A stretch of 64,000 bases of DNA, taken from Solimonas fluminis. Its GTDB lineage: Bacteria; Pseudomonadota; Gammaproteobacteria; Nevskiales; Nevskiaceae. Numbering within the stretch: position 1 is the first letter of the stretch; each line of letters begins with the position of its first letter. The stretch is taken from the NCBI RefSeq assembly GCF_002930645.1, contig NZ_PSNW01000002.1:310001-374000 (forward strand). The letters are read 5' to 3'. The translations under genes and the position numbers were made by a program. The notes below the pieces were generated by a model. The model ran no database searches. It was given only the letters and a program-made list of their open reading frames with translations, and had not been told where the DNA came from. This document shows, piece after piece, positions 34,568 through 43,387 of the stretch.

Positions 34568-36591
34568 ATACCTCCACCGCGACCAATGCCTACGGCTACC
34601 GCCTGCAGGGCGATCCGGTTCCGCTGATCCCGGAGGGCAAGGGCCTGGCCGGGCCGGTGACCGCCTCGCGCTGGCGCCGTACCGCGCTCGTCTACCTGGC
34701 GCTGGTGGCGCTCGGCACGCTGCTCGCCTGGGGGCCTGATCCGCAGTGGGCCTCCCTCGGCCTCGGACTGGTCGTCCCCGGCGGCGGCTTCCTGTTCCAT
34801 GCCGGCGGCGCCGGCGCGGCGCTGCTGCACCTCGGCCTGTTCGCCGGCACCTTGCTGCTGTTCCTGCTGGCGCTGTTCCTGTGGGTGGCCACCGGCAACA
34901 TCCTGGCGCCGGTGCTGGTCTGGCTGGGCAGCGCCGCGGCGGCCGCGGCCATGGACCACGGGTCCGGCGCCGCCGGCATCGTGTCGATGGCGGCCATGTG
35001 CCGCAGCGGAGCCCTGGCCACCGCCGCGTTCTGGACCGACGCCCGCGCCTGGCTGCCGGCCGGCGCGCTGGCGTCGCTGGGGCTGGTGGTGATGGCCATG
35101 CGCCGTCGCCTGCCCTGGCTGCGCGCCGAGCGCGAGCGCATCAACCACTATCTCGCCGGCAAGCGCACCACCATCACCACCGTGCTCGACCATGCCACCG
35201 GCCTGCCGAAGGTGGAGCCGCTGAAGGAGCAGGACCTGCCGCTGTGGCGTTTCCTGCTGGACCGTTCGCTGCAGCCGGTGCCCGACTTCGGCGGCTTCGA
35301 CATCATCGACGAGTTCCGCGAGGCGGCCAAGCGCTACCAGGTCTGCAACCTGTCCTACATGCTCGGCATGCACAGCTACACGCGCACGCCGGCCTTCCGC
35401 GGCTACATGGACCAGGGACAGCAGAACCTCGCACGCAAGATGATGGACCACCGCGCCTGGAGCTACTGGCGCCTGGAGAACCTGTGGGGGAACCTGCGCA
35501 GCGATCCCGATCCCTTCGCCCGCGACAACATCATGTACTACGGCTGGTACGGCGGCATGCTGGGTATCGATCTCTGCAACACCGGCAATGAGCGCTTCAG
35601 CCGTCCCGGCTCCATCCGCCTGGAGCACCCCAACGGCGAGGTCTACGAGTCCAGCTTCACCGACATCTGCCAGATCATCCGCCGCAACATGGCGGCCTCC
35701 GATTTCTGCCTGTTCCCCTGCGAGCCGCGCTGGATCTATCCCATCTGCAACAACTTCGGCGCGCTGTCGCTGAAATGCCACGACCGCCACTTCGGCACGA
35801 ACTGGTGGGAGGAGGTGCGCGAGCGCTACCAGGCCAGCCTGGAGAACGAGTTCGTCACGCAGAACGGCCGCATCACCGCCATCCGCGACTACTACACCGG
35901 CATGACCGTGCCGGCGCTGACCGCGACCATGGCCGATGCCGTCACCGCGCTGTTCATCCACCCGGTGCTGCCGGAGCTGGCGCGGCGCAGCTGGGAGATC
36001 GTGCGCCATGACCTGATCCGCGTCGGGCGCGGCGGCGTGGAACTCAAGGTCAACGGCTGGGACAAGATCGACTTCGGCAACTACCGCCGCAGCCTGCTCA
36101 CCACCTATGCCCTGGTGGCCGCCTCCGCCCGCGAGATGGGCGACGACGAGGTGGCCGACGGCCTGCTCGCGCGAATCGACTCCGAATTCGACAGCGAGGT
36201 GACCGGTGGCGTGCGCCACTACAAGGGCGGGTCGGTGAGCGCCCATGCCGTGATCCACGCCGCGCGCGTGCTGCGCGGCAACGGCTTCCACGACCTGGTC
36301 TCGGTGGGCATGCCGGAGCCCTGGCGCCGCGGACCGCTGCTGCAGGAAGCGCCGTACCCGCAGGTGCTGGTGGCCGGCGCGGTATCCGACGGCCAGGCCC
36401 TGTTCCTGCGCCTGGCGCCGGGTGCCGGCGGCGGGCGCTTCCCCCTGGGCCTGTCGCAGCTGCGGCCGGACGCGGAGTACTGCGTGATCGGCGGCACCGG
36501 AACCCGCCTGCGCGCCGACGGGCAGGGCCGCGCCAGCCTGCACGTGGACCTCGACCGCCTGCAGGACCTGCGCGTCGTGCCGGTCCAGTGA
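34564..36591 (+). CDS. Membrane-anchored linalool dehydratase/isomerase-like protein
   Basis: A 675-residue protein. Residues 1-185 hold four or five membrane helices (for example 40-58, 80-125, 160-180); the rest is a helical barrel domain that I align by eye with Castellaniella linalool dehydratase/isomerase (Ldi). Shared landmarks are NLW-NLRSDPDPFARDNIMYYG, the pair CEPRWIYPIC (Cys386 and Cys395, same spacing as Ldi Cys171/Cys180 in CEPDNYFVQC), CNNFGALSLKCHDRHFGTNW and the later ALTATMADAVTALFIHP. The residue matching Ldi His129 is Trp328 (MYYGW versus MYKGH). Thus two thiols remain but the base/acid differs. It overlaps the oxygenase gene by four bases. The substrate is unknown. Confidence 0.8.
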   Translation: MNTSTATNAYGYRLQGDPVPLIPEGKGLAGPVTASRWRRTALVYLALVALGTLLAWGPDPQWASLGLGLVVPGGGFLFHAGGAGAALLHLGLFAGTLLLFLLALFLWVATGNILAPVLVWLGSAAAAAAMDHGSGAAGIVSMAAMCRSGALATAAFWTDARAWLPAGALASLGLVVMAMRRRLPWLRAERERINHYLAGKRTTITTVLDHATGLPKVEPLKEQDLPLWRFLLDRSLQPVPDFGGFDIIDEFREAAKRYQVCNLSYMLGMHSYTRTPAFRGYMDQGQQNLARKMMDHRAWSYWRLENLWGNLRSDPDPFARDNIMYYGWYGGMLGIDLCNTGNERFSRPGSIRLEHPNGEVYESSFTDICQIIRRNMAASDFCLFPCEPRWIYPICNNFGALSLKCHDRHFGTNWWEEVRERYQASLENEFVTQNGRITAIRDYYTGMTVPALTATMADAVTALFIHPVLPELARRSWEIVRHDLIRVGRGGVELKVNGWDKIDFGNYRRSLLTTYALVAASAREMGDDEVADGLLARIDSEFDSEVTGGVRHYKGGSVSAHAVIHAARVLRGNGFHDLVSVGMPEPWRRGPLLQEAPYPQVLVAGAVSDGQALFLRLAPGAGGGRFPLGLSQLRPDAEYCVIGGTGTRLRADGQGRASLHVDLDRLQDLRVVPVQ

Positions 36592-36602
36592 GTCCCTGAG
36601 CC

Positions 36603-36728
36603 ATGGCCTGCTGCATCGTCGGATCGCTGCTGATGCTCGGCGTCGCCGGCGGGGCGCGCTGGCTGCGCCGCCACCTGCTGCGCCGGCCGGAGCAGGCACC
36701 GGAGGCCTGGCGGCTCCACGACGCCTGA
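36603..36728 (+). CDS. Short membrane protein of 41 residues
   Basis: ATG 36603 opens a 41-codon reading frame: MACCIVGSLLMLGVAGGARW, then LRRHLLRRPEQAPEAWRLHDA. One membrane helix (about 4-18) with a CC pair and a basic end. It begins 11 bases after the Ldi-like stop, so it could be a third gene of the unit. The ribosome site is weak (GTCCCTGAGCC). I do not recognise it. Confidence 0.5.
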   Translation: MACCIVGSLLMLGVAGGARWLRRHLLRRPEQAPEAWRLHDA

Positions 36729-36741
36729 AGGGCGTCCCTTC

Positions 36742-36807
36742 GTGGGAGCGGCTTCAGCCGCGATCTCTTGCCTCCCGTCCGGCTCTCGTGGCTGAAGCCG
36801 CTCCCAC
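36742..36807. repeat. REP-like palindrome
   Basis: Arms 36742-36763 and 36786-36807 (22 bases, one mismatch), outer sequence GTGGGAGCGGCTTCAGCCGC, are separated by 22 bases. It follows the Ldi-like unit and may stabilise or end its transcript. Confidence 0.85.
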
Positions 36808-36884
36808 AAGGGTGAGCCGCCCGCCCCGCCGCCTGCGGCCGCATCCGCTAAGCTTTGGCCCTTCCCGACAACCGCCGCCACGCC

Positions 36885-37589
36885 ATGAACGTCCTGATCG
36901 TCCACGCCCATCCCGAGCCCCAGTCCTTCTGCGCCTCCATGTGCAGCGTTGCCACGGAAGTGCTGCAGGCCCAGGGGCACACGGTGGTCGTGTCGGATCT
37001 CTACCGGCAAGGCTTCAACCCGGTGGCCAGCGCCGACGACTTCGGCACGCGCAAGAACCCGGACTACCTCACCTACGCGCTGGAGCAGCGCAGCGCCTAC
37101 GAGGCCGGCAGCATCGACCCGCAGATCCGCGACGAGATCGAGAAGGTCAAGGCCTGCGACCTGCTGATCCTCAGCTTCCCGCTGTTCTGGTTCTCCGTGC
37201 CGGCGATGATGAAGGGCTGGATCGACCGGGTCTTCATCTCCGGCATCTTCTACGGCGGCAAGCGCATCTACGCCCAGGGCGGCATGCGGGGCAAGAAGGC
37301 CATGCTGGCGCTGACGCTGGGCGGCCGCGAGGACATGCTCAGCGCCGGCGGCGTGCACGGCGAGCTTGCCGCCATGCTCAAGCCGCTCACCCAGGGCACG
37401 CTCGGCTATGTCGGCATGGACGTGCTGCCCACCTTCGCGGCCTGGCACGTGCCCTACCTCAAGCCCGAGGCGCGCGCCGCGCTGATGGAGCAGTGGCGCG
37501 CGCACCTGGCGCCCGGCTTCGAAGGCGCCGAGCCCCTGAAGCTGCCCGATCTCACGCTCTACGACGACGCCTTCCGCCGCAAGGGCTGA
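36885..37589 (+). CDS. NAD(P)H dehydrogenase (quinone), flavodoxin-like fold
   Basis: A 234-residue flavoprotein of the NQO1/KefF family. It starts MNVLIVHAHPEPQSFCASMC (FMN/FAD phosphate loop) and has LLILSFPLFWFSVPAMMKGWIDRVF (about 94-118) and TLGGREDM. Such enzymes reduce quinones by two electrons. No membrane segment is seen. ATG 36885 is used; an upstream in-frame start lacks support. It lies after the REP element and before the TlpA gene, not tightly coupled to either. Confidence 0.93.
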   Translation: MNVLIVHAHPEPQSFCASMCSVATEVLQAQGHTVVVSDLYRQGFNPVASADDFGTRKNPDYLTYALEQRSAYEAGSIDPQIRDEIEKVKACDLLILSFPLFWFSVPAMMKGWIDRVFISGIFYGGKRIYAQGGMRGKKAMLALTLGGREDMLSAGGVHGELAAMLKPLTQGTLGYVGMDVLPTFAAWHVPYLKPEARAALMEQWRAHLAPGFEGAEPLKLPDLTLYDDAFRRKG

Positions 37590-37771
37590 TGGCCCGGCGT
37601 GGATTGGCCCCTTCGGAGATATTCGCCGAGGGGACGGTCCTCGTTGTCCTGAATTATCAATCGCCTGACCGCTGGGAATATCGCCCCGTCGCCCCGGCGC
37701 GGAGAGGATGCGATGATGCCGTGGACCATCCCCGCAGAGGGACGGCGGCCGTGCCATTGGAGGAAGAGAGG

Positions 37772-38266
37772 ATGCGAACCGCCCTGGGCCTCGCCCTGGC
37801 CCTGATGCTGGTGTCACCCGCCGGCCACGCCGTGAAGGCCGGCGAGGCCGCGCCGCCGCTGTCCGCGCCCAATGCCGCGCAGCAGCCGGTGGGCCTCAAG
37901 GACTATCGCGGCAAGGTGGTCTACGTGGACTTCTGGGCCTCCTGGTGCGCGCCCTGCCGCCAAGCCATGCCGCAGTACGACCGCCTCTACCAGAAGTGGG
38001 CCTCCCGCGGCCTGGTGGTGCTGGGCGTCAACCTGGATACCGACCGTGCCGAGGCCGACCGCGCGCTCAAGCGCCGACCGGTGAGCTTTCCGGTGGTCTA
38101 CGACCCGGCCGGCAGCTGGCCCGAGCGCTTCGACCTGCCGACCATGCCCACTGGCTACCTGATCGGGCGTGACGGTATCGTGCGTTACGTGCACGAAGGA
38201 TTCAGGACTTCGGATGTGCCGGCGCTGGAAGCGCTGATCGATAAAACCCTGGGGGAGAAACCATGA
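37772..38266 (+). CDS. TlpA-like periplasmic thioredoxin
   Basis: A 164-residue thioredoxin-fold protein with a signal peptide (RTALGLALALMLVSPAGHA). The active site is WASWCAPCRQ (Cys59 and Cys62), and the cis-Pro is in LPTMPTGYLI. It resembles TlpA/ResA reductases of the periplasm. A GGAGGAAGAGAGG site precedes ATG 37772. It overlaps the DUF4266 lipoprotein by four bases and with it and the DUF3570 gene makes a known conserved trio, often with ApbE; the trio probably serves extracytoplasmic flavin or metal-redox chemistry. Confidence 0.92.
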   Translation: MRTALGLALALMLVSPAGHAVKAGEAAPPLSAPNAAQQPVGLKDYRGKVVYVDFWASWCAPCRQAMPQYDRLYQKWASRGLVVLGVNLDTDRAEADRALKRRPVSFPVVYDPAGSWPERFDLPTMPTGYLIGRDGIVRYVHEGFRTSDVPALEALIDKTLGEKP

Positions 38267-38493
38267 GGCTGAACCTGTTCTGCGGCGCCCTGCTCGCCGT
38301 CTCGCTGCTGTCCGGCTGCGCCACCACCGCCAGGCAGGACGTGCAGCCCTGGCAGCGCGGCACGCTCGCCAAGTCCGAGATGGCCTGGGAGCCGGATCCG
38401 CTGATGGCGGAGTACCGCCGCCAGGTGCAATACAGCAAGGAAGCCGCCAGCGGCGGCGCCACCATCGGCGGCGGTGGGTGTGGGTGTAACTAA
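38263..38493 (+). CDS. DUF4266 lipoprotein
   Basis: A 76-residue lipoprotein: signal FCGALLAVSLLSGC with lipid site Cys19. The DUF4266 features are VQPWQRGTLAKSEMAWEPDPLMAEYRRQVQYSKEAASGGAT and the Gly/Cys end GGGGCGCN, which could bind metal or cofactor. The tail holds SGGAT, close to but not equal to the (D/N)xx(S/T)GAT site flavinylated by ApbE. It is coupled to the TlpA gene by ATGA and precedes the DUF3570 gene by 131 bases. Confidence 0.9.
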   Translation: MRLNLFCGALLAVSLLSGCATTARQDVQPWQRGTLAKSEMAWEPDPLMAEYRRQVQYSKEAASGGATIGGGGCGCN

Positions 38494-38624
38494 AGCTCAT
38501 CGCCGCGTAGAGGGCCCCCGGTGCAAGGCGCCCGGGATCCCAGCGCAGTGATGAGCGCGAAGGTGTTGACCACACCCGCCAGACCCACACCGCCAGCAGA
38601 CAGAAAGAAATAAAGGGGAGATTC

Positions 38625-39800
38625 ATGACCACCAAGACCAAGACCTCCAAGGCCCTCGCCGCGCTCACGCAGGCCGCCCTGGCCCTGCCCGGTGCCGCGA
38701 TGGCCGCCGAGATCCAGTCCGACTATCTCTTCAGCTATTACAAGGAAGGCGACATCTCCGGCGGCAACAAGGGCAGCGGCTCTTCCGACCGCTTCGAGAT
38801 CTACTCGCACATGTTCCGCGTGGTGGCGCCGCAGGACGGTGACCGCGCCATCGGCCTCAACCTCACCTACGAGACCATGAGCGGCGCCTCGCCCTGGTAC
38901 ATCGCGCCAGACGCCAACGGCAAGCCCCAGGTGGCGATGAGCGGCGCCAGCATCCGCGAGGAGCGCGTCGACGTGCAGGGCACCTACTCCCTGCCCATCG
39001 CGCCGTTCCAGACCGCCTTCAGCCTGGGCTACTCCACCGAGGACGATTACGAGGCGATCAACGCCGGCGTCGAACTGGAGCTGGAGGACGACAACACGGG
39101 CATCACCTGGACCGGCGGCCTCGGCTACTCCGACGACAGCCTGAAGCCGACCCAGGGCGCCAAGCCCACCAGCATCACCAAGGACGACAAGCGCAGCATC
39201 ACCGTCTACGGCGGTGCCGCTTTCGTGCTCAATGCCAATACCGTCGTGCAGGGCAGCCTCAGCTACCAGAACCACGACGGCTTCCTCAGCGATCCCTACA
39301 AGCTGGCCTATATCGAGGGCCAGTCCCCGGTGGCGGACAGCCGGCCGGACAAGCGACAGTCCTGGGCGGCCACCGGCAAGCTGCGCCACTTCCTGCCGCA
39401 GTACAACGGCGCGCTGCACCTGGACTACCGCTACTTCCATGACGACTGGGAGATCGACGCCCACACCGTGGAGATCGCCTTCGCCAAGGCGCTGCCGGAA
39501 AACCTGCGCCTCACGCCCTCGCTGCGCTGGTATTCCCAGAGCCAGGCCGACTTCTACGCGCCGTACTACAACGCCCCGCGCAGCGACGGCTACGCCTCCA
39601 GCGACTACCGCCTCTCGCCCTATGGCGCGCTGTCCGCCCGCGTGGACCTGACCAAGGCCGTGGGCCCCTGGGCCATCGGCGGCGGCGCGGAGTACTACAA
39701 GGCCAGCAAGGACTTCGCGCTCAAGAGCGTGGACGTGGAGAACCCGGCGCTGATCGACTACTGGAGCGTCCAGTTCCGGGCGACGTATCGCTTCGAGTAG
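38625..39800 (+). CDS. DUF3570 outer-membrane beta-barrel protein
   Basis: A 391-residue protein with signal peptide (about 1-28, ALPGAAMAA) and a run of amphipathic beta strands ending in SVQFRATYRFE, the terminal aromatic typical of outer-membrane barrels. DUF3570 members carry IQSDYLFSYYKEGDISGG... at the N-terminus and RWYSQSQADFYAPYY (about 304-318). Function is unknown, possibly a porin or receptor for the TlpA/DUF4266 system. A good ribosome site (AAAGGGGAG) precedes ATG 38625. A hairpin follows at 39818. Confidence 0.92.
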   Translation: MTTKTKTSKALAALTQAALALPGAAMAAEIQSDYLFSYYKEGDISGGNKGSGSSDRFEIYSHMFRVVAPQDGDRAIGLNLTYETMSGASPWYIAPDANGKPQVAMSGASIREERVDVQGTYSLPIAPFQTAFSLGYSTEDDYEAINAGVELELEDDNTGITWTGGLGYSDDSLKPTQGAKPTSITKDDKRSITVYGGAAFVLNANTVVQGSLSYQNHDGFLSDPYKLAYIEGQSPVADSRPDKRQSWAATGKLRHFLPQYNGALHLDYRYFHDDWEIDAHTVEIAFAKALPENLRLTPSLRWYSQSQADFYAPYYNAPRSDGYASSDYRLSPYGALSARVDLTKAVGPWAIGGGAEYYKASKDFALKSVDVENPALIDYWSVQFRATYRFE

Positions 39801-39817
39801 CGCCGGCGGGGATCACC

Positions 39818-39852
39818 AAGGCCCTCATCCTTAGCGGATGGGGGCTTTTCCT
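39818..39852 (+). terminator. Terminator after the DUF3570 gene
   Basis: AAGGCCCTCATCC pairs with GGATGGGGGCTT (39818-39830 and 39836-39847, one bulge) and is followed by TTCCTTTTG. This is an imperfect but typical intrinsic terminator. Confidence 0.65.
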
Positions 39853-39972
39853 TTTGCCTTTCTGCCCGCAACAGGAAGGGGCTCGCTGCCGTCCGGTCGA
39901 GACACCCTGTCCCTTGTCGTTCCCTGCGGCCGGCGCGATAGTAGTCCGCGTCACCGATCCCGCGTCCCGGAA

Positions 39973-40260
39973 ATGCCATTGAACAAGACCGTCATCGCCA
40001 TGCTCTTCGCGGCACTCGCGGGCGCCGCCGCCTGCTCGCACGATCCGCCGCGCAATCCGGAGATGGACCGCTGGTTCGGTCGTCCGGCGTCGGAGCTGGT
40101 GAAGGTCTGGGGTCCGCCGAGGAGCATCGTCAAGCTCGAGGAGCGGCGGCTGGAGTACAAGTACCCGCGTCCGGACATGGGCGAATCCTGCGTCCATTTC
40201 TGGCTGATGAACCGCCAGGGCTACGTCATCGGCCACCGCCAGGACGGCCGCTGCGGCTAG
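39973..40260 (+). CDS. Small lipoprotein, function unknown
   Basis: A 95-residue protein with a lipoprotein signal (TVIAMLFAALAGAAACS, Cys about 21). The mature part has WFGRPASELVKVWGPPRSIVKLEERRLEYKYPRP and CVHFWLMNRQGYVIGHRQDGRC, with two cysteines that could bridge. The WFGRP...VWGPP pattern recalls the SmpA/OmlA-like fold of small envelope lipoproteins (BamE-like): a GxP-V-WG-P followed by beta strands. The family assignment is tentative. It stands alone, with its own start after a short gap. Confidence 0.7.
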   Translation: MPLNKTVIAMLFAALAGAAACSHDPPRNPEMDRWFGRPASELVKVWGPPRSIVKLEERRLEYKYPRPDMGESCVHFWLMNRQGYVIGHRQDGRCG

Positions 40261-40338
40261 CGGGCCTCTGCGCGGAGGGCCCCTTCCGGCGGCGGAGGAA
40301 TGCCGCCATAGTCCGGCCATCCACGGACGGAGGTGCCC

Positions 40339-40980
<642 letters not shown>

Positions 40981-40990
40981 GGCGCATGGC

Positions 40991-41341
40991 ATGACCGGAC
41001 ACCGCATATTCAGGACCGCCTTCGCCAGCGTGTATCCGCTGTATGTCCAGAAGGCGGAACGCAAGGGTCGCAGCAAGGACGAGGTGGACCGCATCATCTG
41101 CTGGCTGACCGGTTATGACGCGGCAGGGCTGCGGCAGCAGATCGAGCGGGGCAGCGACTTCGAGACCTTCTTCGCCCAGGCGCCCGCCATGAATGCCAAG
41201 GCGGCGCTCATCAAGGGCGTGGTCTGCGGCGTGCGTGTGGAAGAGGTGGAAGACCCGCTGATGCGGAACATCCGCTATCTGGACAAGCTGGTCGACGAAC
41301 TTGCCAAGGGCAAGGCGATGGACAAGATACTCCGCCAGTAG
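40991..41341 (+). CDS. DUF2200 family protein
   Basis: A 116-residue cytoplasmic protein of the DUF2200 family, recognised from [40 protein letters not shown] and the C-terminal [28 protein letters not shown]. The family folds as a small helical domain and has no known function. It begins ten bases after the GST stop, so they are probably one operon. It converges on the AraC gene. Confidence 0.93.
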   Translation: MTGHRIFRTAFASVYPLYVQKAERKGRSKDEVDRIICWLTGYDAAGLRQQIERGSDFETFFAQAPAMNAKAALIKGVVCGVRVEEVEDPLMRNIRYLDKLVDELAKGKAMDKILRQ

Positions 41342-41397
41342 GCCGATGCTGCAGGGCGGACCACGCCTGCCCGCCACCCGATGGACCGACGATCCGC

Positions 41398-42291
41398 TCA
41401 GGCAACGGTTCGCAACCGGTTATTCGCTTCCCTGATATCGCGGGCAGGAGGCATGCCGAACATGCGGCCGTACTCGCGGGTGAACTGGGGGATGCTTTCG
41501 TATCCGACCGCATGGGCGGCATGGGCGATCGGCGTGCCCTCGGCCAGCATCGACCTTCTCGCCTCGATCAGCCGCAGCTGCTTCTGGTACTGGAGCGGCG
41601 TCAGCGAGGTCACGGAGCGGAAGTGCGCGTGGAAGCTCGACAGGCTCATGCTGGCGGCGCTGGCCAGCCGCTCCATGGCCAGCGGCTTCGCATAGCCGGA
41701 GCGGATCAGCGCCACGGCACGCGCCACGCGCTGTGCGTGGCTGTCCGTGATGCCCAGCGCGCGGATCGCGCCACCGTGCCGGCCCGAGAGCAGCCAGTAG
41801 TGCAGTTCGCGCAGCATCTGGTCGCGCAGGATCGGCAGCGAAGCGGGGCGGTCCAGCAGCCGCAGCAAGCGCAGGGCCGCATCCGCGACCTCGTCTTCGG
41901 TGGGGTCAACCCGCACGGGCGAGCCGGCGGCGAAAGGCTGCCCACCCATCTCCAGCACCAGCCCCTCGATCACCGCGGGATTCAACTCCATCACCAGGGA
42001 GTAATACGGCTTGCCGAGCGTGGCGGCGGTGATCTGGCTGACGGTGGGCACCTCGGCGGTGATCAGCAGCGACTCTCCTGCTCCGAAATCGAAGGTGTGG
42101 CCTCCCATGGTGACGCGCTTCTGGCCCTGGAGGACCAGGGCCACCAGCGGCTTGCTGATCGCGTACTGCAAGGGCGTCGGGCCGATCTCCCGCAGGATGG
42201 ACAGGCCGGGAAAGGGAGTGGCCGCCACGCCGTTGGCATCGGCATGGGCGTCCGCATAGCGGCGGGCGGTATCGAGCAGGCGACTGATCAT
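41398..42291 (-). CDS. AraC family transcriptional regulator (AraC_N type)
   Basis: A 297-residue activator. The N-terminal ligand domain matches the AraC_N group (PLQYAISKPLVALVLQGQKRVTMGGHTFDFGAGESLLITAEVPTVSQI), as in YqhC. The C-terminal pair of HTH motifs is AMERLASAASMSLSSFHAHFRSVTSLTPLQYQKQLRLIEARRSML and the second, IAHAAHAVGYESIPQFTREYGRMFG. The start is ATG 42291. It is divergent from an SDR gene that it probably activates, with paired direct repeats in between. YqhC relatives respond to aldehydes. Confidence 0.93.
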   Translation of the reverse strand: MISRLLDTARRYADAHADANGVAATPFPGLSILREIGPTPLQYAISKPLVALVLQGQKRVTMGGHTFDFGAGESLLITAEVPTVSQITAATLGKPYYSLVMELNPAVIEGLVLEMGGQPFAAGSPVRVDPTEDEVADAALRLLRLLDRPASLPILRDQMLRELHYWLLSGRHGGAIRALGITDSHAQRVARAVALIRSGYAKPLAMERLASAASMSLSSFHAHFRSVTSLTPLQYQKQLRLIEARRSMLAEGTPIAHAAHAVGYESIPQFTREYGRMFGMPPARDIREANNRLRTVA

Positions 42292-42356
42292 GGCGACTCC
42301 ACTCAGAAGGCACACGCCCAGCCTAGCCGCGTCCCGGAGATCGCTCAAATGAAATT

Positions 42357-42465
42357 GCAGGAATGCGCAAGAAATTCCAGAGAATCAGGCAAAAGCGACG
42401 GGCCGCGCCCGGGCGCTCGGCGGGCTCGAACGGATCAGGAGCCCGGATTCGCAGGAATAGGCAAG
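42357..42465. promoter_or_regulatory. Direct repeats in the araC/SDR intergenic region
   Basis: GCAGGAATGCGCAAG (42357-42371) and GCAGGAATAGGCAAG (42451-42465) match at 13 of 15 positions and point the same way, 94 bases apart. Both lie between the AraC start and the SDR start (42555). Directly repeated sites are usual for AraC-family activators. Confidence 0.6.
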
Positions 42466-42554
42466 AGGGGAAGGTGGATCGCGCAACTTCGGCGGGGGGT
42501 GGGCGGGGATAGTGATCCCACCGCAGCACATCAACCCCAGCAAGGAGACTTTCA

Positions 42555-43310
42555 ATGACCACGATCTCGCTCATCACCGGCGGCAGCCGCGGCCTGGGCC
42601 GCAACACCGCCATCAGCATCGCCCGCCGCGGCGGCGACGTCATCCTGACCTACCGGCACGGAGCCGAGAAGGCCAGGGCCGTCGTAGCCGAAATCGAGGC
42701 GCTGGGCCGCAAGGCCATCGCGCTGCAGCTCGATGTGACCGACGTCGCCAGCTTTGCCGCCTTTGCCGCCGCGATGCGCACGGCGCTGGCCCAGCATTGG
42801 GGGCGCCAGAACTTCGACCACCTCGTCAACAACGCGGGCCAGGGCGAAATGGCGAGCCTGGCGGACACCACCGAGGCGCAGTTCGATTCGTTGTTCGATA
42901 CCCACGTCAAGGGAGTCTTCTTCCTGACGCAGGCCTTGCTGCCGCTGCTGGCGAATGGCGGCCGCATCGTCAACTTCTCCTCGGGCCTCACGCGAGTGTC
43001 GGTCGCGGGGTTCTCCGCCTATTCCGCCGCCAAGGGCGCGGTCGAGATCCTGACGCTCTACATGGCCAAGGAGCTGGGCAGCCGTGGGATTACGGCCAAT
43101 ACGGTTGCGCCGGGCGCCATCGAGACCGACTTCCTCGGCGGCGCCGTGCGCGACATGCCCGATCTCAACCGGCAGTTCGCGGGGATGACGGCGCTGGGCC
43201 GGGTGGGTGTTCCGGACGATGTCGGCCCCATGGTCGCCAGCCTGCTCGGCCCCGACAACCGCTGGGTCACGGCGCAGCGCATCGAGGTTTCCGGCGGCCA
43301 GGCGATCTGA
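42555..43310 (+). CDS. Short-chain dehydrogenase/reductase
   Basis: A 251-residue classical SDR: LITGGSRGLGRN (NAD(P)-binding glycine motif, 6-17), LDVTD, VNNAGQG, and the catalytic SSGLTRV with YSAAKGAVE (Tyr-X3-Lys about 157-161). RHGAEKA after strand 2 suggests NADP(H) preference. The end RWVTAQRIEVSGGQAI is typical. It lies divergent to the AraC regulator, so it is probably its target, perhaps an aldehyde or quinone reductase. Confidence 0.95.
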   Translation: MTTISLITGGSRGLGRNTAISIARRGGDVILTYRHGAEKARAVVAEIEALGRKAIALQLDVTDVASFAAFAAAMRTALAQHWGRQNFDHLVNNAGQGEMASLADTTEAQFDSLFDTHVKGVFFLTQALLPLLANGGRIVNFSSGLTRVSVAGFSAYSAAKGAVEILTLYMAKELGSRGITANTVAPGAIETDFLGGAVRDMPDLNRQFAGMTALGRVGVPDDVGPMVASLLGPDNRWVTAQRIEVSGGQAI

Positions 43311-43387
43311 GGCATCGGGGGTGCCACCGCGGGCCGGGTGGCGCCCCGCTTGCCCCGGGCGGCAACAGGAAGAGTAAGCTCGCCGCC

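Noticed and set aside
38470-38493. DUF4266 tail SGGAT as a definite ApbE flavinylation site
   Set aside because: The accepted site is closer to DxxSGAT; the extra Gly and missing Asp leave it unproved, so it is only mentioned.
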